From Piezodorus guildinii (Eukaryota > Arthropoda > Insecta > Hemiptera > Pentatomidae): a stretch of DNA of 64,000 nt. Below the pieces are notes generated by a model that saw nothing but the letters and a program-made list of their open reading frames with translations, searched no databases and was not told the origin of the DNA. Positions 1 to 13,000 of this stretch are shown piece by piece. The position numbers and the translations under genes are program-made. The stretch lies in assembly GCA_023052935.1 (NCBI GenBank), contig CM041292.1, forward strand, positions 28,106,954 to 28,170,953, in the 5' to 3' direction. Each line of letters opens with the position of its first letter. Positions within the stretch are counted from its first letter, which is position 1.

Positions 1-862
1 TGTAGTCTTTAAGACTTCATCTTCACAAGTGATCTGTACCTCTTCAGGAATGATTTGATCACATTTGTTACAAAAAATAATAATGTTATTTTTTAAATGT
101 TTTTTTTATGTGAACAGCCATTTCAGCAGTGATACTCTCGCGCTGTCTAGGAACTGGCATATTAATCAGTTACAGAAAGGACTCATTGTGTCGCGTCTAC
201 TAAAACCTGTTTACCTAGCCGTTTTGAAGGTTCACACTTGTACAGCCCTTCATAATTGCCTTATATGGTGATAAATTTTTGTGTGAATTCAATTTTTCTC
301 ATTCAATCAAAATTAAAATAAGGATTGGATGTTCACATTAAAACGAGACAAGAAAGGCAGAAAGCAACTTTAGAGATATGATTTTTTTTTGTCTCACTAA
401 AAAGGAGTAAACATCATAAATATTTTATTAAACAACCTCGTTATCAAACACATTAAATATTTCACTTCACTAAGTCGGATGGTAATAATTACAAATTATT
501 CGCAATTAAAATGAATACCTAAGTATACTTTAAATTTCACTAACATTGCGTAGGGATAATTGGAGGTCTAATGCTGATTAAATGTGCTTTACAGCGGCCA
601 TAAAAATTACATAATTAATGCACGAGGTTTGTTATCAGTATTTTTGTGCCCGATTACGGCATAGGCAAAATGAGGACATTGTGTTAAAAATCTTCAGGGA
701 CGCACACAAAATTTTATCGATGATAGGAGAGAGGCGGAAAATATAAGTAATTTTTTCTAAAAAAACTGTCCGAATATGGATAACAAATTCGAGAATTGAA
801 TACGGGATTGGAAATAAAAATTGTCTCTGACCATTCCCTTTATCCTAATAACTTATTTTGTT
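1..862. other. Left edge of the window
   Basis: AT-rich sequence with no gene or repeat I can support. Confidence 0.35.
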
Positions 863-2158
863 ACTTTCACTTACATACATATTAAATAAATAGTATATTG
901 CGGTCATGAAAATTTTCGGATTCCAGTTTTCAACGAAAATTCACGTTTTAGGGTCCTCTAAGTCCAAATAATTCCCGAAAATAGGTCTGAGTGTGAGTTG
1001 GTAAGTCTAGCATGGAAACGAAATTTCATATTTGAGACAACTATAAGCCCAAGATGTTACAGCAACTTTTTAACTAAAATCGGCTTTCCGAAAGCGATAC
1101 TTTAATAATAATAATAATAACTTTATTCTGGGACTATGTCCCTTAAGAATAACAATGTGGTACAGTAAATATACACTTCAATATATACATGTCTGGCCGA
1201 GAGACCAATAAAATAAACTTTTATTTACAAATGTGTAAAAAAAAAAAATAAGACCTATTTATACAGATATCTACAAAATATATGGAATATACACAAAAGA
1301 AAAAAAAAATCTGCTATAAAATAATAGAGCTGGACAATTTCCAAAAAAATGAATTAATCCATAACTCTAGGATTCTGACAAAATAAATAAATAAAATTAT
1401 CTTACGTTGAAAGTAGGATAGTGAATTAACAATTTTACAATTAGTGTGCGTCTCTTAGAGATCTTAGAAGGTGTTGGAAAATATGGGATTTGAATGAGAG
1501 AAGGGAAGAAGCATGGCGAATATGATTAGGTAGGGAATTCCAGAGAGATGCAGAGCGGATATAAAAGGAATTATCAAAATATTTGGTCCTATGAGTAGGA
1601 ATGTAAAGGTCAGAATGGCGTGATCTGGTTTCAAGTGATATATACAATGCATTTTGCTCTTTTTCACGATTTATTTAAAAAACGGCTTAAACGACTTTAA
1701 TTAAACCATAACTCGCCATATCGAAGTAAATTTTAATATCATGTAGATTCCATTCTGATTGAAATAGTCTGACAGGACTTTAAGATCGATATTTTAAATT
1801 TTCTTCCTCAAAAGGACCTTCAATTTTGTAGATTCGAAAATATTAACCATATCATCTTGTTAGCATTGATAAAAAACAGGTAAATACAAAAGTTATATTT
1901 TTTGATATCCAACGAAAGTAGAAAAGAGCAGACATTTTTTTTTAACATAAGAACAGTAGTGTTGATGTATAATATACCGTTGCTAAAAGTTAATGGAGAG
2001 TTACAACTAACTGATGGTTGTAGAAAATAATATAATAGATTATTTAATAAAACACATGTTTCTATCGAACCTCAATATAAATAATATTTAAACTTTCTTC
2101 ATCTCTACTCTATGTGAAAATTCTTAAATTTATTTTAACAAGGACGTTAGTGAAAGTA
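863..2158 (+). repeat. 0.9 kb repeat family, copy a, split by a LINE 3' end
   Basis: Starts ACTTTCACTTAC and ends near GTTAGTGAAAGT, with the same internal order as the other copies (GTTTTAGGGTCC, then AGTCCAAATAA, GACAGGACTTTAAG and so on). A LINE fragment (about 1104-1646) interrupts it in the middle of the element. No reading frame of note. Confidence 0.8.
1104..1667 (-). mobile_element. LINE 3' end with RT tail, nested in repeat copy a
   Basis: The minus strand encodes SRHSDLYIPTHRTKYFDNSF, then IRSASLWNSLPNHIR, the typical C-terminal tail of a non-LTR reverse transcriptase. It is followed by a 3' UTR with CATAGTCCCAGAATAAAG and a (TTA)n tail at 1104-1122. Only the last part of the element is present. 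Confidence 0.75.
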
Positions 2159-2160
2159 TT

Positions 2161-3328
2161 AGCTTTTTTAAATTTTTCATAACAGATTTTTTTTTTTTTT
2201 TTTTTTATTATTCCTGTCCTACTATATAGCCTGTTTTTTTTAATTGAACTTGATAATTACTTTAATTTTTCTCTTCTCTTTATCTGCAAAACAAAAACCC
2301 TATTAAATCGACTGGGAATAGATTTAATCTTAAGAATAAATGTTAAACATAAACTCCTGTAATACATTCCTATTAGAGTTCATTTACTGTATAGTTAATA
2401 AATGTTTTGGTCGGCTTCCTTCTTCTGGTCCTCTTCCAGGCACTAGCCTTCTTCTCCTTCTTCTGCCTCCAAAGATAAAGTGGTCTGGACCCATACCCAA
2501 TTTCCAAACATAAATGAGTTCCTTGAACCACAGGATGTTGGTTTCACTCACCAATCAAGGAACTTTTCCTCAGTGAGGACAAATATTTCTGCGGTTCACA
2601 TAATCTTGGCTCGTAGAATCTCAACAGCAGGTCATGATCATATACTCATTGGCTCCATTACTTAATAGCACAGTCCTAAACCAGAGTTTTTCTGAAAGTT
2701 CTGTCAAGCTTTCTCGTTTGTACTTCAATTTGGTCACATCTTTTTGCAGGAGGTTGAAAGGTAATATCCTAGGAGCCAAAGTAATATCCCAGTAAATTCT
2801 CCGTCAACTTTTTCTTCAGGTACCCTTGAAGTTCTGAAACTAAGAGGAAAATGAATATCCCAAATGAATCAGTACAGTTCCTCTTTAAATGTTTATAGTT
2901 CCTAGGTATCTGAGACTCCAACAACATTCCTAACACAGGTAAGCCCACTGCTGTTCTGTAAGCCAAATGTTTTTCTATTTTAGCCCCTATCCTGTAATAA
3001 TGTTTTAAGACAACAGTTGTGATCTTTGAAAGTTCAACATGTATTGGTAATTAGTAAGATTTCAACTGTCCATAAGAATTTTGTTTAAATTCCCATAAAA
3101 AAAAATAATGGCTTTTATCAAAAACTACACTGTGAGGAAAATATTATTTCTATATTATAGCTCATATATACTTATTCATAAAATTACTTATAAAAAGTAA
3201 TTGACCATTCTTTTACTTAATTTTCATTCTAAAAATGTTAAAGTAGTAGTATATTATGTAATCTTACAAGTGGAAGAAGAGAAAGTCACAGGATGAATTT
3301 ATTAATATCAATAAATATTAAAATTAGA
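2161..3328. other. Downstream flank of the transporter gene
   Basis: No gene seen. It holds a T-tract at about 2188-2206 and a slightly GC-richer stretch at 2400-2960 with short open frames on both strands that match nothing I recognise. This may be an old repeat. Confidence 0.3.
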
Positions 3329-3334
3329 TTTATT
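3329..3334 (-). terminator. Polyadenylation signal of the transporter gene
   Basis: AATAAA on the minus strand about 100 bases after the stop codon. This is the first canonical signal downstream. Confidence 0.5.
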
Positions 3335-3432
3335 ATAATACTAACAAAAATATAATTTACACTTTGCGATAAAGAATTATATATACGGCTAGATACATAC
3401 AACATGTACAAACATATTAAATCAGATAAATA

Positions 3433-3603
3433 TCAGCTAGGTGATTCAGTATCATTGCTTCGAGACTTTTTTCCCTGATTCATCTCACTAAGAGTATCCA
3501 GCATTGGGGTATCTCTAGTCTCTGGTATAAAAAATAAAACAAATGCGCATAAGAGAGAAAGAATGCCACATAGTGTTGTTGGAATCCACCAAACTTTCTT
3601 TCC
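3433..3603 (-). CDS. Transporter coding exon 10 (TM12 and C-terminus)
   Basis: Fifty-six codons plus TGA. Encodes TM12 (ILSLLCAFVLFFIPETR), the family motif PETR-D-TPMLDTLSE and a short polar tail ending DTESPS. Acceptor CATTTTAG. The intron before it is 3.7 kb and holds a nested mariner/LINE insertion. Confidence 0.9.
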   Translation of the reverse strand, partial: GKKVWWIPTTLCGILSLLCAFVLFFIPETRDTPMLDTLSEMNQGKKSRSNDTESPS

Positions 3604-6600
3604 CTAAAATGAAAAAAAATTAAGGTTTTTCTAAATAAACATTATGAGATGTGGGTTATGCTAAAAATAAATATTCCTATGAGTATTGGTTTCAAACTAT
3701 TGGGTTGGAAAATGTTGTTTGTAATTCCTCATATATTAATATTATTATGTTCTTATGTTTTTTATTATTGGTCTTATTTGAAATTATTCATGAAAAGTCA
3801 TTTGTGTTTTCACCACCACAATCTAAGTAGCATTGTCAATGTTTGGAGGTTCTAGTATGGTAAGCTGTTGTATGTTAAGCTCTCAATAAATTCACAGTTA
3901 TATGAGTTTATTCAGTTGGTTTCCTTCCTTCCAGTTACTCATTATAATAAAAAATAAGTCCTTTCGTTTTTTAATTTACTTTTGTCTCACTATGATACAC
4001 TCCTTATCTGATAAATTAATCCCTAAGGAGGATTGTTTATCCTGTTTGTAATATGTCAACATCTATATCTGTCAATTCTTGTTGAAACTAGCTTAGTATT
4101 GTGTTTGCTATTGCACTGAGAATATGGAAGAAAATATCATTCATTATTGGCATGTTTTGAAGTATTATTTTGAAAAAAATAAGAGTGCAGCAGAAGCTCA
4201 TAGACCCTTAGAACATATACTCCATTCTTGAGTCCTTTCTCTCAGATTTTAGAGATACTATCCAACCATTAATCACCCTTTTCACTAGAATCCTTACCCC
4301 AATTCCATTCAATCTCCCACAACGAGTGTAAAGCCCCTAGCAATTCTTTTGTGTAATGCTAACAGCCTACTCAGCCTCCATGACGAACTGGACATTTTTC
4401 TCTATGACAACCATTTTGATATGGCACTCTTGAATTAAACTCACTTTACACAACCAACACGTTTTTACGTATGTGACTACATCACATATAGATCATACCA
4501 CCCAGACACTTCCCATACCCGGTTATGCATCCTTATCCATAAACCCTTACCCCATTCCCTTATTCCTTCTACTCCAACTGACACCATGCAATTAACCTCA
4601 GTAATCATTTCAACTTGTCTTTTCCGTTTCACCCTCTCAGCTGTATACTGTCCTCCTGGTATTTCCCTTTTCTAATCCTGTTTCAATCCCTCGGACCCCA
4701 CTTTATTGTTGGAGGAGACTATAAATAATGCTAAATACCAACAGTAGGGTTGCCAAACTTCCAACTCCTAAGGTAATATTCTTTCCAGTGTCTCAAGTTC
4801 CGTAGCTATACTGTCCTCTCACCCCTGAATCCCACGTGTTGGCCTACATCTGTAAAAAAACACAAAAAAAAACCTGATATCCTGGATATATTTATCACCC
4901 CTCAAATATTTCCTCCCAAGCCATAATCAGATCACTGAACGACCTTTCATCAGATCCATGACCCGGTTTTGCTTTCCTCAAATTCCAATTTGTTCCTCAA
5001 CCCCTTCCTCTAACATCGATCAAAGGACGAGTAAACAGGGACGTATTTGACTGGATATGGAAAGCAATTTTGGACTTGAACACTCCACTCAAGACAAACA
5101 ATGATATTGATACAGCTGTAAAAAAAGCTGACTGACTCCATAACATGCAGTATAATTGACAACACAAACACCACCAACATTAATGACACTCAACATACTG
5201 ATCTGCTACAGCATATTTAATTCAAATAAAGCAAAAATGCAGAGTGAGATCAAGTGGCATAAGACTCGATACCCAGCTGACAAAACTTATTATACCAAAC
5301 TAACAAACTCTAATCATAAATAAAAACATACAAAATTTAAAATTTACTCAGTTTTACTGAAAATCTTACTACAACAGACAAATCATTATGGACAGCCACA
5401 AAAAAAATTCTTAAGTTCAAGGACTGAACAAGATCTGACAAAGAGAAAACCCAAATATTCGGAGAAAATCTTTACAATACTTATACTCCAGATTAGAATA
5501 TCCTTAATCCCAATCACCTTGAAACGATATCAGAAGACCTAACTATTGCCCACCAAACAACCCTTCCATCTAAGGCTCTCCATCCTTCGGACATATCCTA
5601 TATCATTCACAGATTACCAGCTCAAAAAGTTCCTAGCCATGATCTAATCACTTCCCTATCTTAAAACATCTCCCTCAAAAAGCCATCCTATTCCTTACCT
5701 AGATATAATGCCGTACTCCATACTACTTATTTTCCTGCTTCCTGGAAATTATCCATACTAAAAATGATTCCTAAAATCAAAAAATCACCTGAAAATCCAT
5801 CTTTCTATGCCCCATGTCTCTTTTATGTATTATGGGTAGAATTCTGGAAAAAAAATCCTTCTAAAATGTATATGCCCAATCCTTGATTCATCATGTTATT
5901 TCAGATCATCAATTTGGATTCCGTACATTTCCCTCCACTATCCAGCTATGTCATCGTGTGGTGGACATTATCTCCTCTGTGTTGTAGTGCATATTGTGCT
6001 GCATGGGTGCCTTTCTCGATGTAGAACAAGCATTTGACTGTCTGGCAACCGTGATTGCTTTACAAGCTGTCTGTTTCTCTCTCCTACCTATTTTCTTACA
6101 ATCCAGATCTACCTCACTGATGAATCTTTCAAAATAAATCACAATAACTCCTATTCCTCCTTTTTCTCAATCTGCTGGTGTTCCTCAAGGCAACATCCTA
6201 GGACCCTTCTTGATACAGTCTCTATTCCTGCCCAACAGTACCTTTAATGACACTCCACTAGCCCCTGTTGAACAGATTTGATACCGTCTAATTTGGAATC
6301 CCCATACAAGACTGAAACTACTTCAACACTTACTGGACAAATGCTCCGACCTTCCACTTAATTACAAAAGACTTATTTATATGACCATCATAAGACTGAT
6401 ATGACCTTACCGGGTAGAGCTATGGGGCTCTACTAAACCATCGAATTCTTCCAGTATCCAATCCTTACGATCCAAAATCCTTAACGCTCCTTACTTTGTC
6501 ACGAATAAGCTCATCCATAAAGACATTAATGTTCCATATGTTATTGAATTAGTCCCAACCAGGTATCAATCATTCCATGAAAAAATCCATTTCCACTCTA

Positions 6601-9600
6601 ATTTACTAGTTTCTATCCTATCGATCCTCTTCAATTCTTGATAATCCTCCAAGGTGTCTGAAAAGAAGATGGCCCCGAGACCTCCTAGTTTAGAATATTT
6701 TTAGAGTGCTGCCAATGGATAGCATCTCTACTTTTATTTCATGTCAGTTTCCTATGTCCATCACATTTACTTGATGTATATAATAAAGTTGTAATATAAA
6801 TAAATATGTATAAAAAAAAAATAATGGTAAATATATTTTAAATAATAATAAATTTAATGTCTATAATACATTGAGTTTTATTTCCCCCAAAAAACTGAAA
6901 GGACTAATTTGCCAACCCAATATTATTGTAGTTATAATTATGAAAAGGTATATATCTTAATGACTTTATGCACAATGTGACACTAATATTTATATTTTCA
7001 AATAATTATTATGATTCTTTAATTTAATGATTCTATTCATGTATGATGCTTGAAAAATGGAAAAATAAAATAAATAAGTAAATGGACAAAAATGATTATA
7101 GACAATTAAATAGTTAATACAATATTCACTTTTGTGTTTCATATAAATTATATTTTTTTTAAAAGAATAGCTAATATTAGGTACCACATTGAAATTAATT
7201 AATAGCAATACTATTTATTTAAACAAATATTAAATAAATTATCATTTTCTATTGTTGTAGTCTTGAAGACAATAAAAATTATATAACTTAATTAATAACT
7301 CACCAATATATCGACTATATATGGAGCTGCCATGGTACCAAATTGTGCAACAGTAAGGCTGCTACCAACTGCAGTGTTTCGGTGTTCGGTGGGAAATAGC
7401 TCAGAGGTCTGAAGAATAATAACTGAAAATACTGCTGAAACGGTAAGTCTCCCTATCATGGCCATACTCATTATAGGCCAACCTTAAAAAACAGATAATA
7501 TTATTATCAAACGTTTTTCAATTAATATTTAATTGAAACAAATAATTAATAAATTTTAAAAAATGTTAATTTTTTTATAATAATTGACTCTCTAATGGTA
7601 AAGTAAATTATTGCAACTTACTCAGTTGTGTTGGTTCAGATCCAAGTCAATGCTAAAATTCTTATTTATTATTTTTTTAAACAAATAATGCCAAAATATA
7701 TTGTTAACAATTTATTTATTTTTTAACAATTTTCCCTTATAGTATTGAAGAGTTAAATTTAAGATACATGGGATACACAATAGCTATGAGGCTTGTAAAT
7801 TATCAGCCGTGACAAATAAAATTAATGAAGGAAGAACAAACCAAAATAATATCGGGTGTAAAAATAGTAAAAGGATAGGAGGAATCGACCCATGTTTTAA
7901 TTTTAAAATGAGTTCTTTACTTATTATTAATTTATAAATAATTAACTACTTAATAAATTAAATGTGTATCAACTCATACTAAAAAAACATTCCTATTATT
8001 ACCTTGAGGTAGAAACATTATAGCCAAAACAGCAACACCAGAAACTGTGAAGAGTGCTATACCTGCACTCCTACGCCCATAATAAGTTAGAATGACTAAA
8101 GGAAGCACAGTATATCCTGGAATCTCACAGATCCCATTGAGACCAACGTACAAGTACTCATTAACAGTGAAGTTGCTTCCATTTAGTGCTGAAAACGTAT
8201 GGAAAGAGTAGGAGAAATAAAATATAATGATTTTAATGCACACAATTCATAATTATTAATACTTTACCAATCACATAGTAATATAAGTTTCCGACAAACC
8301 ATCCAAAATAGCAAATAAGTATTCTCTTTGTCAGTTCAAAAGTTGAAAATAGCATGAAGTAATTTTTCAAGAAAATAATAACTTTTTTATAGCATGGGTG
8401 ATTTTGGTCCTGCAAAAAAATTATAAAATTAAAGTAAACAGTAATTAAAAAATGAGGTGATTGAATCAATAAATTAATCATATTAAAACCTTATGGACAG
8501 TTCTTTGAGGATTAGGATTTCCTTCAGAATCAAGGCAGCATTTGCTTCCAATAATTATAGATGCCTTCTCTAGCTTTCCACGTGTTATCAACCATCTTGG
8601 TGACTCTGGTAAATACCTAAGTAAAAAGAAAAATTATTGATACCAATAAATATTTTATTTATTTATTTATTGCATCAATAAATTAAAAAAAATAATGTAA
8701 TTTGACTTTTTCCATTGCTTTATAACTAGTAAATACATGGGCAACCTAAGCTGCAGCTTATCTCAGAAAAGCAAGTTCATTGTTCAGTATATATCTTGGC
8801 CACCACCTATGCAGTCATCAGGGTAGGCTATAGGTATTGTTATGGCATTTTAATATTTGTGTAAGTGCGTTATTGTTGTAAATTATTGTATTATTCTATA
8901 GCAGCAGCTGAAATCTAAGGAAACTTCAAGTCATTATGTAATACATTGGGTGTCAGGTGAATGTGGAATAGTACATTCACTATTTTATACAGCACTTTTT
9001 ACACAAACGACTGTTACTTTGAATGGCTTATACTTCTGGTGGAATGCTGTTCCATTCTGTCTGTCCATATTGGTTTTAGCTAAAGTTTATAAAGAGTAAG
9101 TTTGTTGACAAATGATAATTTAGGATGTCTGTTGATCAAGTGATCTAGATAAAAGACAATGTTGTCTTTTCAGTTCTTCACTTTCTAACCAAATGGTTGT
9201 TCTCCAAGACAGCATTTCGAAATTCATTTGTATATAGACATTTCAATATTATTAAAATAAATGAGTCGGAATGTCTATGGTTTGAAGCAAATAACAAATA
9301 ACCAATCTTAAACTCATTCCTTTCATCCTACATTTTTACTTTCACTTCGTTAATTATGAAATATATAGTAAGGGAAGGTATTGCAATCGTGAAAATTTTT
9401 GAATTTCAGTTTTAAATGGAAATACACGTTTTAGGGTTCCCTGAGTCCAAATAACCAAGTACCACAAAAAAATCTGTGTGTCTGTGTCTCCGTGCATGTC
9501 TTTGTGTATGTGATAAGTCTAGTGCAAAAACTATAAGTTGTATAAAACTGAAATTTTATATTTAAGAGCATCTATGTCTGAAATGTTACAGCAACTTTTC

Positions 9601-9960
9601 CATCAAAATCAGAAAACCAGAAGAGCCACTTTATACCATGCATTTTGCACCTTTTTACGATTTTCTAAAAAACGGCTCTAACGATTTTAATTAAATTCCC
9701 CATATCCATATAAAATTCAATAGACTTTAATATTATGTAGGTTTCATTTTGATTGAAATAGTCTGACAGGGCTTAAATGCTGATATTTCAAATTTTCTTC
9801 CTGAGAACTACCTTTTTAACAGCCAAAGTAAAGAAAGTCATGTGTTGTCCGCACCAGATTTTGTTGATATGGCTTTGAAGTGTGAATGATACTTGAAAAG
9901 ATTTAATTCAGAAGAAAGGTTCTCAGCAAAAGTAGCCAATAAAGTCCAAAAATAGTATAT

Positions 9961-10009
<49 letters not shown>

Positions 10010-13000
10010 TAATATAAGCCCTAGAATAGTTCCACCTGCTTTAATATTGTATTTTATGATTTTAATTCAATTTAAAAACCAATAGAATAACTTTTAAAAT
10101 ATACTATGGTTTAAATAAAATATGTGTTTAATTTAATTTTCAATTCAATCACCTTTCTCTGTCAACAATATGACTACCATGAGGATTACTTACCAACAAT
10201 GTATTAAAAGGAAGATTGTAGGTACAGAAATAGCCAACTGCAACTGTTTCCAATTATTAGTGAAATATGCAGCCAATGGAAGAAATATTAAACCAACTGA
10301 GTAAGACACATTATAGAGGCACCCTAAATATGCTCTGTAATGTTTCACTGTTAACTCCGACACTGCAAAAGAAAATAATAATATTTTAAGAGAAGCGAAT
10401 CCATACTACTTCTCTTTTTTGTTGATAGTCTGTTGTCCATTTAAATAAGGAAATTTTGTGATTTTACTATAAAAAAGTGAGAAGGAGAAAAGTGAAAACA
10501 AAAATAATCTGGGGTTAGTAATAAGCTGAATTGATCACTACACTATCATTATGTGAAAAATTAATTTCATTTATTTATGCAGCAAAAAAAATAAAATATT
10601 TATATTAGAACACAGATAATATTCAGAAAAAAGTGTGTAAGGAAATCTCTCAAACACAAAGTTAATTTTTAAATATGTAATGCTCAAATGAAGAAATAAG
10701 TAAATGAATATACATCCAAATTTCTAAATTTATTTTAATATCAGTTGAGTAATATATTAATAAAAACAATTTAGGTTAAGGTACATTTATTGAAGTTAAG
10801 CATTTAAGACTTAAAGATGATTTAGATATAATTTCTAGTAAAAATCTCTATTAATACATCATGCAAACTCATGCGTATATTTATTGATTTTTAATAGTAT
10901 GAAAAACAGACTGTAATTGTTGTAATCAAATCACTGTTTAACTTACGTTCTATTTAAGTCCTACTTTCAAGACTGAAGAATGAAGGGACAGAAGTGCCTC
11001 ATCCTTCCTTTCAGTGTTTTTTAGACCTGTGAAATATTCTTAAGACTAGATTTATAGACACAATTGTAAAAAAATAAATATTGAAACCTGTCGAATTGAC
11101 TGAGATTAACTCTGAATTGCAAGGGTAATTAAATTTAAACTTACCCTAAACCATTCTGTAATAATTGTGATTAAAATCTGAGAGTTTATTTCATCCATTC
11201 AATTCATTGATGAAATAATTGTTTATATTAATTTTATGGCTATAATTCTAGATTTCTAAATAAACTTCAGCCTTGAAGACAAACTAAGGAAGGACTTCCT
11301 CTCCTGATGATGATGTTCTGGGTGCTTGGTTGGAATTATAGAGGTAAAAAAGCATGATTCAACACACATTAAACTACCACAAAAAAAACAACAAAACAGT
11401 ATTATGGAGAGTGTGCTATACTTCTTAGCTGAAACAAAAAGGACCATTTTCTATCCAGAATGTGTCTTGTGATAAAAAGTGATACTCTATGATAATAGTA
11501 GATGTACCAGACAGTGGCTCAACGAAGGATGAGCAGCACATTTTAGTACAAATATTATTTATTTAGCAAAGCCCCTAACACATCAAAAATAGGTTATAGT
11601 TACTGTTCAGTGAGCTTCATTTGTTTTGATACAATAAAGCTTCTTAAATCCTGGTGAAACCATCAAGACCAGATAGTATAGTTACCAAATTAATGCAATG
11701 CGTAATAAATTGCAATAATAAAGCCATCTTTGCTCAATTGGAAGGTACCCATTTTGTTGCATGACAATGTCTCGCATGTGGATATGAAACTCTTCCTTAT
11801 CCGCCCAACTCTCTGGACCTTATCAATTATTCAAATTATCAATTTTTAAACATCTGGACTACTATATACATCATAACAAATTTAATGGAAATAGGTAATA
11901 AGATAATGCATCTTGGGAGTTTATCAATTCTAAATATAGAAAATTGTATTTGACGGAATGGAAAAGTTTCCAACATATTGAGAGAAATGTATTGATAGCA
12001 TTGGAGACTATTTCAATTAAATAAAACAGTTGTAGATCTGTCTTCCTTTTTTTTTTTTTTTTTTTTTTCTTTTTAAACCAAAATCCTGCATTATCTTCAG
12101 AATAACCCAATACAATAATAAACACAGAGAAACTAGAAGCTGTTTACTAAGTAGCTTACCACTTTTCCATATTAAACAATTTTGTCGAAAATAAGGAGGT
12201 TACCTTCAAGGAGTAGATAGATGTTTTCTCTAAATGCCAGAGAGCTATAAAGAGTGAATTTCATTTATAAGATATTGCTTTGTAACACATAATTTTTTAT
12301 TAAGGCCACTAGTTCTTAAGTTGGTTTTTACGTTAATAACAAAAAATTGATTGTATACTAACATCTTCTCCCTATACTATGAGACCATACATGTTAGTGG
12401 CTGATATTTCACTCAATACGAGTTTTTTTTTATACCATACTTTCCAAATAAAATGCACCTCTGAATCCATTTTCTAAGTTCATATTAATAAGAAAATAGG
12501 CAATAAATTTAATAAAACTAACAAGAGAATCAATGTTTCTTGTTAGAATCCATTATTAACTATTAACTGTAAGGACTTGTTACTCACAGATTGTATAACC
12601 AGCTTCATAAACCCCAGAGCCAGCCACACCGACCAATATCCTCAAAATTATGAATAATATATAATCATTAGCTAATGCTCCAGCAGGACCAGCTACGATA
12701 TACAGCAAACATGAAAAGCTAAATATCTTCTTTCTTCCAAATCTAAATGAATGAATTAGGACTAAATATTAGGAGTTAACAAATAAATGTTGAATCATAA
12801 TTTTAGATAAATACATTATTTAAATTTGGATGATCTGAAGATGGAAGAGAGCTTCTGAAGCCAAATTTGTTTACAAATCTATTAAATGTATCTCCGAATA
12901 TCAAAAATGGAGAATATCATACAATACTATGATTGATAGTAATATTGAACAGAAGCTTTGAGGAAATTATTTTTCACTTACTATATACCATTGTTTTTTT

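Noticed and set aside
11871..12125. 84-codon minus-strand frame with a lysine run
   Set aside because: Created by the T-run at 12048. It is intronic and without motifs.
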